Part shown: in pieces, positions 55,801-64,000 of the stretch
Position numbering within the stretch: the stretch's first letter is position 1
How the letters are laid out: every line of letters starts with the position of its first letter
DNA from: Rhyacophila brunnea
Lineage: Eukaryota > Arthropoda > Insecta > Trichoptera > Rhyacophilidae
NCBI GenBank assembly: GCA_022495005.1
Contig: JAGYXB010001059.1
Coordinates: forward strand, 248,001 to 312,000
DNA length: 64,000 bases
Reading direction: 5' to 3'
Notes under the pieces: model-generated
Told to the model about the DNA's origin: nothing
Database searches by the model: none
Seen by the model: the letters and a program-made list of their open reading frames with translations, nothing else
Translations under genes and position numbers: made by a program

Positions 55801-56328
55801 AGTCATCCTTTTTACGATTACTTAATAAACTCACATGATAAACCATTTCAAACATTTTAAAAACTTCAAAGTCAAATTACTCAAAACTTGTATTCTCCAG
55901 TTAGTGTGTTCTGCCAGAACAGAGACGATAAATTACATTCGAAATATAAGCAATAACTAGCGCTACGATTGAAATTCACAGTTTCGTTCTGCGGCCTAAA
56001 TATAATGGGTCTTGATACTATCTTATATTGACTATCATTGCCGTATTATGACTATATTTGGCCATATCATGGTTATATTGCTGCATTTTAGCTACACTTA
56101 TGCCGTCTCATTTAATCATTCATAACATAATCGGCGTGCGTCGGGTAAAACCGTCCGCCCCGTGCTCCGTTCGCCATGGAAAGCTTTTCATGAAAGAGTG
56201 CCAATTTGTAGCGCCAGAGAGCGAGCAGAAAATAAGTCGGTCCAGGACCAACGCGGCAGATAAGGAGGAAGCTGCCGATAAAGGCTCTCCGGAGGTCGAC
56301 ACCCTCGTTGAGAAGAATTTCCTCACAG
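40813..56328 (+). CDS. SLC13-family (INDY-type) sodium-coupled anion transporter, N-terminal two thirds
   Basis: Coding exons: 40813-40853, 43838-43958, 44369-44634, 45536-45650, 46514-46620, 47741-47805, 49362-49422, 50348-50470, 50858-50972, 52010-52101, 53176-53276, and possibly 56212-56328. All junctions are GT-AG and in phase, giving 402 residues, or 441 with the last exon. SLC13 proteins are plasma-membrane carriers that move citrate, succinate or sulfate with sodium. Hallmarks are the first hairpin sequence around SMWISNAAAVTMMVPI (residues 156-171), GTVVGTATNL (242-251), and many membrane segments. The expected second half (the VPW helix, second SNT-like repeat and C-terminal signature) is missing, and the family is usually 550-600 residues, so the gene must run past the window. 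Substrate cannot be told from this part; it could be Indy or a paralogue. Confidence 0.9.
41250..41991. mobile_element. TIR element (TAATGC ends) in SLC13 intron 1
   Basis: Inverted repeats of nearly 50 bp (41250-41301 and 41938-41991), containing ACATTGAGCTACTTTA and TTGGCGAATTTA. TA lies at both outer ends, which is compatible with a TA target. A truncated relative is at 1817-2050. Inside is an imperfect tandem duplication at about 41378-41571, each unit with GGTCTGCCGAATGG and CATTACAATAAAGGT. Confidence 0.75.
42390..42993. mobile_element. TIR element (GGGACAACTGG family), short copy
   Basis: Left end includes CGCCAGGACAATTGGGCGCC and the right end its inverse form, with GATTGTCCTGGCGCCGAATC. 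The interior matches the outer parts of 14346-16491 (AAATAGACGTTCGTTACGAT; AAATTCTCACCAA). It lies in SLC13 intron 1. Confidence 0.7.
43838..43958 (+). CDS. SLC13 exon 2: first membrane segment
   Basis: Encodes residues 14-54: VRELSLGTRLGMC, then WKSILIVITPLIFLPLPILY as the first membrane segment, ending LYNTP. Acceptor TTTTTCAG, donor CCG|GTGAGT. Confidence 0.9.
43967..44140 (+). repeat. tRNA-derived SINE, plus orientation
   Basis: Contains a tRNA-like 3' half with B box GGTTCGAGTCC and the family body down to TCTGTAGAGGCCCATAC. It begins 8 bp after the exon 2 donor; a diverged copy. Confidence 0.55.
44369..44634 (+). CDS. SLC13 exon 3: second to fourth membrane segments
   Basis: Encodes residues 55-143. 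CMYVVLVMAVYWVTEALPLP is a strongly conserved family segment, followed by TSMLPVVLFP and NMMFIGGLMIAAGLQHSKLH, then KRVALKTIQIVGCSHRRL across the donor AAG|GTTAAC. GC content is clearly higher than in the surrounding intron. Confidence 0.93.
44760..44885 (+). repeat. Decayed tRNA-like SINE with TTAGG run
   Basis: TGGAGCAGTCAGTAAAGTGC resembles a tRNA 5' half with an A box. Where the B box should start (GGTT) a run of AGGTT units replaces it. Body similarity to the SINE family is weak. Confidence 0.3.
44990..45370. mobile_element. hAT-1 copy in SLC13 intron 3
   Basis: Left end GTTGGCGAGAGGTGGAGTTA, then GTAGTGCACACTAAAC. An internal stretch of the family is present twice (around 45050 and 45195). 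The right end is not recognisable. Confidence 0.55.
45536..45650 (+). CDS. SLC13 exon 4: first SNT-type binding motif
   Basis: Encodes residues 143-181: LNFGLTFVTMFISMWISNAA, then AVTMMVPITEAVLEVLEQ. This is the first substrate and sodium hairpin. Vertebrate members read SNT here; this protein reads S160-N161-A162. Confidence 0.93.
45706..46069. mobile_element. hAT-5 MITE in SLC13 intron 4
   Basis: Ends CATGGCCTCCACG and the inverse of CATGGCCCCCACA. Flanking octamers CGTAAGTG and GTTAAGTG match at 6 of 8. It is 364 bp and shares its interior with 48785-49164. Confidence 0.78.
46262..46330. repeat. hAT-1 end fragment
   Basis: GCAGCGGCGAAGGGTGGAGG and AATAGTGGACACTAAAC match the hAT-1 left end. 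The remainder is missing. Confidence 0.5.
46514..46620 (+). CDS. SLC13 exon 5: charged cytosolic loop
   Basis: Encodes residues 182-217: QGLGNMYIRKKKETEENGAN, then an acidic Gly-rich stretch to GEDEV. This is the variable loop between the two halves of the first repeat. The donor is GT|GTAAGT; the earlier CAG|GTGAAG would break the frame. Confidence 0.82.
47001..47215. mobile_element. hAT-6 MITE with perfect 8-bp duplication
   Basis: Ends CAGTGATGCC and GGCAACACTG, flanked by GACCCACT (46993-47000 and 47216-47223). The interior repeats TACTATAATT. It lies in SLC13 intron 5 and matches 26647-26842. Confidence 0.92.
47463..47604. mobile_element. Harbinger-type MITE with TAA duplication
   Basis: Inverted ends GGGCCATAACCCACTGAC and GTCAGTGGGTTATGTCCC, flanked by TAA (47460-47462 and 47605-47607). 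A 3-bp TAA duplication with GGG ends is usual for PIF/Harbinger MITEs. Its ends do not match the large element at 28861-37459, so a different transposase is implied. Confidence 0.8.
47741..47805 (+). CDS. SLC13 exon 6
   Basis: Encodes residues 217-239: LPTPSKTTICYFLSIAYAAS, then IG. This is the membrane segment before the TNL motif, matching the family's CYSASIGG block. Confidence 0.88.
48785..49164. mobile_element. hAT-5 MITE in SLC13 intron 6
   Basis: Ends CATGGCCCCCACA and GTGGGGGCTATG; flanking octamers ACGTAGTG and ACATAGTG match at 7 of 8 (48777-48784 and 49165-49172). Confidence 0.85.
49184..49330 (+). pseudogene. Non-LTR retrotransposon tail debris
   Basis: Short pieces such as HKRPGRHNRRWKDGVELDL and WRQMLQ recall the GRP-RRW-D-L and WR tail of LINE ORF2 proteins. 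Heavily broken. Confidence 0.3.
49362..49422 (+). CDS. SLC13 exon 7: TNL motif
   Basis: Encodes residues 239-259: GGIGTVVGTATNLTYKGIFE. The GT-T-NL segment lies at the substrate pocket in family members. Confidence 0.9.
49423..50347. other. SLC13 intron 7
   Basis: No element with defined ends. A GC-richer patch near 50000-50120 looks like an old repeat, but has no partner in the window. Confidence 0.4.
50348..50470 (+). CDS. SLC13 exon 8: membrane segment
   Basis: Encodes residues 259-300: RFPKAPQVDFPSWMLYNVPA, then MLVMQAIIWVILQTLYMGMF. The FPSW-P block followed by a long hydrophobic helix matches the family. Confidence 0.92.
50858..50972 (+). CDS. SLC13 exon 9: cytosolic loop
   Basis: Encodes residues 300-338, hydrophilic, ending VVDDQYVALGPMTWHET. 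The Y-LGPMT box is conserved in SLC13 just before the next helix. Confidence 0.92.
51054..51593. mobile_element. hAT-like MITE (TAGAGTTGGG ends) in SLC13 intron 9
   Basis: Ends TAGAGTTGGGTTTCGGG and the inverse of TAGAGTTGGGTATTTCCCG. Both subterminal parts repeat AATCTCGAGATT. A sister copy is at 13703-14236. Flanks are AT-rich and the duplication is ambiguous. Confidence 0.75.
51783..51975 (+). pseudogene. Non-LTR retrotransposon tail debris
   Basis: Pieces RKPILRWLECL, ELAADRGEWRRFLNTKNTHI, broken by frame changes, match the tail pattern RW-E, A-DR-WR of LINE ORF2 proteins. Confidence 0.4.
52010..52101 (+). CDS. SLC13 exon 10: membrane segment
   Basis: Encodes residues 339-369: CAGLLFILAVFLFFLRSPGF, then MPGWADVMTD. 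The R-PGF--GW box is a family hallmark. Confidence 0.93.
52229..52355 (+). repeat. tRNA-derived SINE, plus orientation
   Basis: ACGGCCGAACAGC (A-box region), GTTCGAATCCTGGG (B box) and AAATTGTTTTTCAGTTTGTG match the family head and body. The tail is cut short at GGTTAAGC. Confidence 0.6.
52672..53127 (-). mobile_element. 5'-truncated non-LTR retrotransposon insertion
   Basis: A perfect 12-bp duplication GTCAACAACATG flanks it (52660-52671 and 53128-53139). On the minus strand it ends in a TGATGATGATG tail. It encodes about 150 uninterrupted residues of an ORF2 C terminus: TLVKPVLTYASETWTL, FERKILRRIYGPIRDG, WRRRYNAELYGLYED, GRLRWLGHVHRMND. The duplication, simple-repeat tail and missing 5' end are the signs of target-primed reverse transcription. 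It sits in SLC13 intron 10, 50 bp from exon 11. Confidence 0.82.
53176..53276 (+). CDS. SLC13 exon 11: membrane segment
   Basis: Encodes residues 369-403: KVKDAVTAMFIVIMMFILPA, then SLDFLKFFQTGAT. This is the last unambiguous exon in the window. In relatives a loop and then the conserved TWK / VPW segment follow. Confidence 0.92.
53587..53860. repeat. Dispersed repeat with TTTACACGT-like ends, copy 2
   Basis: Matches 24131-24477. Ends CCATTTACACGTGGATGG and TTTTACGTGTAAACAG are imperfect inverses. Confidence 0.6.
53876..54183 (+). repeat. Dispersed 310-bp repeat, copy 3
   Basis: Matches 8260-8572 and the inverse of 30108-30405. The open frame at 53975-54307 runs over it and is not a gene. 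Confidence 0.65.
54184..55671. other. SLC13 intron 11, AT-rich
   Basis: No exon or bounded element recognised. A GC-richer patch at about 55360-55570 has no partner in the window. Confidence 0.4.
55674..55928. mobile_element. 260-bp MITE with CTGTTCTGGCAGAA ends, copy 2
   Basis: Inverse-orientation match to 21093-21351. Outer bases read TATCGCCACTG and the inverse of TATCGTCTCTG, so TA (55672-55673 and 55929-55930) may be the target. Confidence 0.8.
56212..56328 (+). CDS. Possible SLC13 exon 12: hydrophilic cassette
   Basis: A GC-rich 117-nt block between TTTGTAG and a GTATGC donor. It joins exon 11 in phase and leaves the same phase (1-1), encoding PESEQKISRSRTNAADKEEA, then ADKGSPEVDTLVEKNFLTG. 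It would fill the loop before the TWK/VPW helix. The acceptor is weak and the sequence is not conserved to my knowledge, so it may be an optional exon or not an exon at all. Confidence 0.42.
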
Positions 56329-57395
56329 GTATGCTAGGCCGCGGGGGAGTTGGCTAAGCCTCGGCTGGTGAATGGTCATTATCATGGAGCTATAGTGTTG
56401 CCGTAATTGTTGTCGATCCGTCAATGTTTGGTCCCTAAACTTGCTTCTTAATCGGCTTGCGTTTATTGCGTCAGTATTGCCATAAGAGAACGGTCATTAT
56501 TTCTTCTAAAATCCTATACATTATGTCTGAAGGAAGAAACAATACAAAATAGTCCAAATAATTAAGAACGAAGATGTTTTATTCAGTTCTTACTTTAAAT
56601 TTGGACTTGTCCTTTTGAAAATCGTTTTTTTTAATTTATCTTATTAATTTGAAATACTGACCACGTGATTTATTTAAATACTGACGCAATAAACGCGAGT
56701 TCTATTTATTATGATAAAAGGTACACCTACCATACAAAAGGGTTTCCCTAAAATTCATCTTACAAATTCAAATATACATCACATAATACTATAATCCAGA
56801 GAATGAAATCATCAATATTATTATTTAAAACCGTTGGTGACGATTTAATTTCACTTGGGAATATTGGAAAATCCATTTATGTGACCTGAAAGAATGAAAT
56901 AATCCTCAAAATAATGAAGACTAAATCATTTTTGTCAATAGAATATTATAGTAGTGTGTGTCATGTACCGAATCTCTAAAATAACCTAATCCGTCGAATT
57001 GTAAAATTCAACAACAGATTAAAAAGACATAATATCTTGTACTGGTTTTTCTCATTGGGTTTGAGACAGATGCTTAGTCACGCATTATCCGGTTCTATGC
57101 CTTCAGTGAGTTTTCTCGCTTTATGAGGCCGTGATCGACAGGTCGCATATACAAATTTCACGTGCTGTCTGACTTTAAATTCAAATTACTAGCCACTGTC
57201 GATTGATTTGCATAATCTAAAAAATTAAACACACAGTGACATTTGTTTGAATAATTATGAAATACTAAGCCACAAATTATCGGTATTACAGCGATTGTAG
57301 TAAGAGCTTCGCATTACATTCAACGTTTGATGGTAAAAATCTGCGGCCTGTCAGATACTGCCATAGTAATATCGTGAGGCATAGAAAAGGTTAAG
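56329..57395. other. AT-rich DNA, no exon recognised
   Basis: Probably intron. I searched by eye for the expected TWK / VPW-LLLGGG segment and did not find it. Confidence 0.4.
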
Positions 57396-57590
57396 AAAAT
57401 ATGCGGCCTTCACAGAGCGAAGGTTGTATTAGCAGATTTTTGTTATTACGAAAACTGAAAATTAGTCACATGCTCGACCTATTAGCTCCATACCCTGGAT
57501 CCAAACATATATTGGAAAAACAACATGTGAATTTGCCAGATCCGGGATTTGGGAACGACTTAATAGGCCAATACGTTACCGCTCGGAACG
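57396..57590 (-). repeat. tRNA-derived SINE, diverged
   Basis: Minus-strand copy with the family body (CACATGCTCGACCTATTAG; CATACCCTGGAT) and a decayed tRNA head near 57540-57590. Confidence 0.6.
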
Positions 57591-59259
57591 GAATAGTACA
57601 CAACATAAATAATTTAGAATTTATCAATCAAATTCTATAAAATACCCTCATACATTAGTATAATATTAAATAAACTGTTTTCTTTTTTATTTGGTTCGTC
57701 ATAATTAGGTGCAGGTGGCTAAATTGGTAAAACACTGGCCGGAATGCGTTCGAAACAATGTTTAAAAATTTGATTAACTTAAAATCACATGATGGGTTGT
57801 ATTAATACGTGTATAAAAAGCATTGAAGGATACATCTTTTCAATGTGCCGATTTGACAGACCGCAAGACGAATCAAAGTTGCATATTTTTGTTTTGCCTT
57901 TTAACAGTCAAATTTGGACCTAATACATTGAGCGAATGGCCAGTGACCAGTCATCATTAAAAATAATGTTTTGATTCTCACTGTAGACCTATAAATGTTC
58001 AATTTTCAACCAGAATTATTGGTGGATTAGCTTTCTTTAAAGTACCTACCTAATAAATTGATAGAATGTAATGTTGCCATTTAATAAAAATAACACAATT
58101 CCCGTATTGTTTGCCAACTTTAAGCCTAAAATAATATATAGTTTGAATTTTACTCACTAGATGGCAGTATGTAAATTAATAAAACAGGAAACTGTTACCT
58201 AGCAACTGAATACATTAACAGATATTTTTCACTCCTAAGTACTTGCATTCCGAAAGTCATTTTAACGACATGTAATTAAATTATAGTCAGCATCTCAAAG
58301 TCGTGTTTGCAAGAGTCAATAATCTCTACAGCCATTTTAAATAGTGCTTCCGTAATAGAGAATAAACCAAAACCTATTCCCATAAATAGACTGCATCCAG
58401 AAGAAGACCTAAGATGCAGCCTGTCTAATACTTTGATGAGCTCTCAAAGCTTATCCAAAGCCAAGGCTTACATTAATAGGTTCAAACGTTGTGTACCAAA
58501 ACTGTATTTAGTATTATTAAAATAAAATTAATTTTTGTCAGTACGTGATATTTTATCTTGGGTCGCTAACCAAAATTATTACCCTAAATTAGATCGCAGG
58601 TCATAAACGTTAAGAAGCGTTCCCATAACCGGTTACAACGTTTACAAATAAACTTGTAAATAATGTAGAATCATCCTCCAGACTCATCCAGCCAACAGGT
58701 TCTCCACAATTGAATATTACAATAATTTATAGATTCGGTACAACACTGTGATGAAATATGTAATATTATGATCATTGTATAATCAGGGATGTCAAAAAAT
58801 ATTTACAAAGTGATACTTACAAGCAACTGTTAAAAAATATCTAATACCCTGTCCTGTCGTGATTTAAAAAAAATAACACCTAACGATTTGTATTATCTGT
58901 TTGATTAATCGGTCCCCTCAGTAGGAAATTTATTCAAAATATAACATTAATAATATGAATAATATTGATACTAAAATTAAATTCCAGTAAGCATTATATT
59001 TAGTTTAAGGAACTAATAACTGTATTTAATTGTGACTAAAAAATTAATTATAAATAATTAGTTTTGTATTTAGATTTGTGATTTATATTTCCCTCTAAGA
59101 ATATACTGATATAATTTTTATAATAAATATATATGTCAGATAAGGGAAGGTGTTTGACAAATCGCAACTAAACTGCCACAAGTCTAAAATTTTGTGTTTT
59201 GAGCACTTACTACGTTTCATAGACTATCATTTAGTACATGAAGCGAAAATTTTATATCT
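57591..59259. other. AT-rich DNA, no gene supported
   Basis: A 72-aa plus-strand frame at 58307-58525 has no recognisable domain or splice context. Confidence 0.4.
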
Positions 59260-59398
59260 CTAAGGCGCCTGCTAGACGCTCATGCTTTACGACAAAACTG
59301 TAGCTCGTGCAAACTGAAAAGCGCTGTGAAAGTGGTCCGTATTTTTTGCACAAACTATACCGCACAGGCAAGTCGCTGCCGTCTAGCTGGCGCATTAG
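59260..59398. mobile_element. Small TIR MITE
   Basis: Inverted ends CTAAGGCGCCTGCTAGACG and the inverse of CTAATGCGCCAGCTAGACG enclose 139 bp. In size and GC-rich ends it resembles the MITE at 47463-47604, but the ends differ. Confidence 0.65.
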
Positions 59399-61104
59399 TC
59401 ATCAAATGCAATTCGAAAAATTCGTTCAATATCTAAATATACTTCGAAAACACAGTACAAAATGTGAAAAGTAAAAACTTCAAAGCTGATTTTCTCTGTT
59501 TCACGTTTTTTGGATTGTGGCAGTGTAGTTGCGGGGGTGCGAAATGTGAAATGAATGCAAAATCCATCAAGAAAACCTTATCTCGAAAATGAAAATTAAT
59601 AAACAGACAGCTAAGACTGATGTTTAAATTAGCTGCAAGTAATTTTGCATTGCAGATTCATGTATTGCATCATAATATTTTTACTCGTATCTGTCAAAAA
59701 CTGAAAACATTTCAACACAGTTTTAGATTCACTCAATCATTCAATAATTATATGAATTTATTAAATGTACAAAAATTGTCAAGATAAATCCTAAAGTAAT
59801 GACCAATTTTAGCATGAAACATGTTCAACTTGTGCCGGAACCAAAGCATTAGGCACAAAGCTCACTGGAAGCAGCGTGGCATGTCGTGGATGGCGCGTTA
59901 GCTCTACCCGGCATTTACTTTCCACACACCGTTGTGTACAAACAGTGACTCGGTTAAACATTGCGTTCTGAAAGATAAAGGTCATATTTTGAATGAAATT
60001 TCTCCGAGCAGGCTAAAATATTTGACCCCTGTTTGTTGTAAAATATTTAAATGTTCCTACATGACCTACCCGCCGAGTTTTCTAGCTTATTATAAACGCT
60101 TTGTGTTCAAAATGTATGCATTCAAATAATTTGTCACTTGGGGGAATACAAATCGCAGTCAAAATGAACGGTTGTATTACGTTAATTAAAATAAAACACA
60201 ATATGCAGTACGTATTCCACATATTTTAATAACAATGAGTAACGATTTCGTCCACTTTAATAGAATATTCTCAACTGATCAAACATATAATTTTTACAGT
60301 AATTGTTTATGCTAACAAATTTAATGATAAAAGTTACTTATTGAAGATATGAACATAATACAATATTCTGTGTTCCAAAGTAATTCAATTAAATTTACCA
60401 TTACTGTGGATTTGTTCACTTTAAAAAGGAATACCCCAATTCTTAATTGAATTGGAACTTTTACCTTTAAATTAGTTGGTACAAATATTTGTACAAATGT
60501 ATATTTTATATCAGTTGATAATGTCCTATTGAAGCGGATATAACCGGTTGTGATTGTTATTACATTATATGGAATAAATACTGCATAATTGTGATTTACT
60601 TCAATTGATTCAAAGTCTTTCCGCCAAGAATTGGCAGCTTACACTATTAACGTAGTCTGTCCTTGAGAATTTCACGGTTAATTGAGATTTCATCGTGTAA
60701 GCTCTCCTCTACTCCCTTTCTCGACATACCCAAGAGATCGTAAATGACCCCCGTAAACGAGTTGGGAAAGGATTAAGAGGACTGAAGACACACAAGGTGA
60801 TGATGGAAATATCAAAGATTTATTACTCACGCTATTGTGAAATCCAATACCGGTTTAATCCTGGCCCGAAGAGTCCGGTGATATTACCAGGATTTTTGCC
60901 AAACACAAAAATGACAAATGATTTGAATACAATACAAAGTATTTTTGTGTTGTCGCTTTTTTTAAATGGAAATACTTTAGCAATGTTTAATTTATATTTT
61001 AGTAAAGCTTTTATAATAGTCTTGTGTTTCACGATATTATCTTGATCTACCGCTTTTTGTGTTCGCTTTACAGATTTTTAATATTGTTTATTTTATTGTG
61101 TAAG
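59399..61104. other. AT-rich DNA, no gene supported
   Basis: A fragment near 60730-60790 vaguely recalls a LINE tail (RKRVGKGLRGL) but is too short to call. Confidence 0.35.
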
Positions 61105-61722
61105 TAATACATGAGGAGCTGGGTGGATGAAGGGTGTATGTAAAATTAGGGCATTCTGTTGTGAGTGTTTTGAGAATTTCATTTTAATGTGACGACTACT
61201 TATACCGTTAGTAGTAAAAATATTAATATGGGCTGCTTGTCATTTGGCTTTTTGATATACTTATGGCCAAAAGACATACGCTTCAACATCTTGAAAAAAT
61301 ATTATGTAATATTTGCAACGGATGTAGAACGATAACAAGTCATGAATATGAACGCCTACATCGTAATTCAACAAATGATACATGACTACTTGATCTTCAA
61401 TTAACCTTGAAAGATTTATCGAGAACGCTTTCTTATTTGGATCGAAGAATTTGAAATTTATCACGATGAAGAATACATTAATTTTTAAAGTGGAATAGTG
61501 ATTTTGAAATAAATAATATTTGGGATTGTCTAAATGTTTTCTAAAATTGCAATCGATCCTGTGGAAATAAATGATTTTTATATGGTACTTCGCTTTATGG
61601 CTAACTTTCCAAGTATTGGTGTATTTATAAAAAAAAAATACCAAAATGTTTTATATGTGTTTTTCTCAAAACAGTCATTTAGCACTTACGCCCTTCATCC
61701 ACACGGCTCCTCGATTAATTAT
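61105..61722. mobile_element. TIR element with GGATGAAGGG ends
   Basis: Inverse repeats at about 61108-61140 (GAGGAGCTGGGTGGATGAAG) and 61684-61716 (inverse of GAGGAGCCGTGTGGATGAAG). The interior is AT-rich. A minus-strand 127-aa frame inside has no known domain. Exact ends and target duplication are unclear. Confidence 0.6.
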
Positions 61723-63450
61723 GATATTGTAATATCTTGAAGTATTACTAAAGATAGAACTAAATTAATAATACAAATGTCTCCAATATTTAATTTAAAA
61801 TAACACTTCAAATGTTTAGTTTTATTTTCATAAACTATAGGTAAGGTATGTCACTAACTTTTTCGATTAAAATGAATCGTGTTTTGTATTTATGGATCAG
61901 GCGACATCGTGAGAGCTTCTAATTACGAGGCATCGCGTAGATTACGTACTTGATGAAACTTCAAAGGCAATTAACTCCTTAACTGAGCATTTATTCGATA
62001 GAATTTCATTTTGCTCAATAATTATGATATCAATTGTATTAAATTCTACAGCTATTTTTACACAATCATTATCAAGACTCAAAAGATAAATTATTTGTCT
62101 ATGGCCTGTGCTTAGATATTTAACTGACAGAAAGAGACGGGGTCCTTCCTCTCTTTCACCCCTTCAACTATTTGGAATTTTCCCTAATTTTAGTATTTTG
62201 GAAACCGTATTAATCTAAATAATTTTTAATTAAAATAGATTAATAAATATTGTATGATTGCTTGAATAAATAAGTTTTCAAGGTCTCAGATGTAATATAG
62301 TGCAAAAGGGTCCTAATTATCAATTAGGACCCTTTTGACAATAATATTTAATTATGAATCACATGCTATTGTGGAACAACTTAACATTGAAATTGCGCAC
62401 ATTGCAATTACTTCGACTGCGCACCAATTACATGAGCTAAATTTAATTATTGTTACCGCTATTATTTCCGATTACTCTCGCATGAAGCCTATTGCATCGT
62501 TTTCTCTCGCTCGGCGTCGCACCAACTACGTCATATTTTCTGTCAAAACTATCGAACTTCGCGATTGATGCATGAATTGTGAGATTCTCATTATTTATAA
62601 TATCAATTTTGAAACATTCTTTCTTTCGTCAATTGTCAAACCGAAATAGTTATCAACCAATAAAACAACCTGTAGAATTTAATATAATTTATATTACCTA
62701 TCATTTTATAATTGTCTACGTTTTGCAAGGAGTTCGCTTTATCTATGAATATACTATGATGTCAGACTATATTTTTTGTATTACTTACAATGTCTACTTC
62801 TTGTTTTTATTATATTGTTGTTATGTAAACATAACCAAAGAGTTTCAAAATCTCACCCGTTGGCAAAAGGAATACAGGAGTGATAATGTTCACAATGGAA
62901 CCAATGTGTGTCACAATAATTGTCTTTTTCTGTCACCGTTAATTGGTAACAAGTGACAAGAATTGATCAGAAATCCCAAACAGATTTTTACATAACTTAT
63001 AACATATATCTCCCTATAAAAAAAGCGAGGTTTCAAGTCTTTTGAATATAAATGTAGGCGCCCACAAATTTTAAGTTGAAAATTATTTTTTAACATTAAA
63101 ATAAATATAATATTTAAATTGTATGCAATGTTTGGTTGTAGCACTTCGAATTCAATGTAAAATTTGTTAACAATCAATTGCAATATGCTTCACACTAGTA
63201 GCACAAAATAGACACAAATATATCTGCACAATTGTAGCAAGTGATAGAATTATGCAAAAGTATTAGTTATGATTTGCCATCTATTGACAAAACCTTTAAC
63301 CAAGACAATAAATATGTGCTGAAATAGTTTGATATATTTTGTTTTGTCAAGTTTGAATTGAACACTGTCACTTATTTTTTAATGTTCATAGAGACAATTT
63401 ATAATATCTCATTCACACTTTCATTCAAATGTGTGCGTGTAAATAATTGA
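61723..63450. other. AT-rich DNA, no gene supported
   Basis: Holds the perfect hairpin at 62303-62337. Frames at 62335-62568 and 62579-62956 have no recognisable domain. Confidence 0.35.
62303..62337. repeat. Perfect 16-bp inverted repeat (hairpin)
   Basis: CAAAAGGGTCCTAATT and its exact inverse are separated by 3 bases. It may be a minimal MITE relic or cruciform; no gene end is nearby to suggest a terminator role. Confidence 0.7.
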
Positions 63451-63818
63451 GGGGCTCAAAGGACAAAGAACCCAAGCCACAATTTCTTCTTTTTGTTAAT
63501 TAGTTAAATTTACTAAATTTCGAAATCTCAAAAGAACATTTTCACTAGAAAATGGTGCAAGTCAACTTTTAATTAAGAATTATTCTCAAATTCAATGAAA
63601 AAAGTAAAATTTATTATAGCTATATTAAAATTGTAATTGTAAAACATTTTTGTTTTATGGTAGTTGTGAAAATACTAGGTACTGAAAAACAACAATTATT
63701 TATAAAATATATCAATCACGTCTTGGTATTCACGGAGTGAAAAGTAGAACATAACATTCCTTAAATTTGAAACTCAAAACAGTGTTTTGAAGCTTGGACC
63801 AGTTGTTCTTTGAGCCCC
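63451..63818. mobile_element. TIR MITE with GGGGCTCAAAG ends
   Basis: GGGGCTCAAAGGACAA at the left and the inverse of GGGGCTCAAAGAACAA at the right, 368 bp in all. It is bordered by TTGA on the left and TTAA on the right, which may be a decayed TTAA duplication. Confidence 0.7.
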
Positions 63819-64000
63819 TTAATGAAATGTAAATGTTTCTGAATATTTTGTTTCACTGGCCTATTATATATAATTATGTATTATACTATTGCTTTTTTTA
63901 TTATATTTAATGTATCTTTATATACAGCACAGTGTGCAAGCATTTGTTTGACCTTATTATTATATACCTACTGTATTACTGTTATATAAATATTACTATT

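Noticed and set aside
58307..58525. 72-residue plus-strand frame downstream of the transporter exons
   Set aside because: Does not resemble the missing SLC13 segments and has no recognisable motif.
61261..61644. 127-residue minus-strand frame within a TIR element
   Set aside because: Low-complexity AT-rich composition, no transposase motif, no splice context.

Overview
The window looks like AT-rich chromosomal DNA of an insect. It has long AT-rich introns with GT-AG splice sites, TTAGG-type telomere-like tracts, tRNA-derived SINEs, non-LTR retrotransposon fragments and a very dense load of small DNA transposons. Short tracts such as TAGGTACCTAC recall Lepidoptera or aphids, but the order cannot be settled from the sequence. 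No bacterial genes, CRISPR arrays, rRNA genes or intact cellular tRNA genes were seen.

Positions 1-28860 hold no recognisable host gene. They are a graveyard of non-autonomous DNA transposons, many of which can be bounded exactly by terminal inverted repeats (TIRs) and target-site duplications (TSDs). I separate at least seven families with 8-bp duplications (hAT type), one TTAA-flanked family (piggyBac-type duplication), hairpin elements with a TTAGG-like centre, and a tRNA-derived SINE. Several are nested inside one another, which gives relative ages. Relics of hAT transposases (a dimerisation domain at 15710-15907 and a BED zinc finger at 27608-27934) support the family assignment. A decayed, unidentified exon lies at 24926-25180 on the minus strand.

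Positions 28861-37459 are one 8.6-kb PIF/Harbinger element with matching inverted ends. By joining exons at canonical splice sites I reconstruct two open genes: a MADF-BESS accessory protein on the plus strand (two exons, about 260 aa) and a DDE transposase on the minus strand (three exons, about 388 aa). The two genes run towards each other and are interlocked: each has an exon inside an intron of the other, and two opposite-strand splice acceptors share a 25-bp spacer. Several other repeats have inserted into the introns, yet both reading frames are open.

Positions 40705-56328 carry the one clear host gene, an SLC13-family (INDY / sodium-carboxylate cotransporter type) membrane transporter on the plus strand. 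Eleven coding exons join in phase to about 402 residues; a twelfth, hydrophilic exon is plausible. The C-terminal third, including the second substrate-binding half, is not in the window. Its introns hold at least a dozen transposons. From 56329 to the end I see only repeats and AT-rich DNA, presumably a long intron of the same gene.
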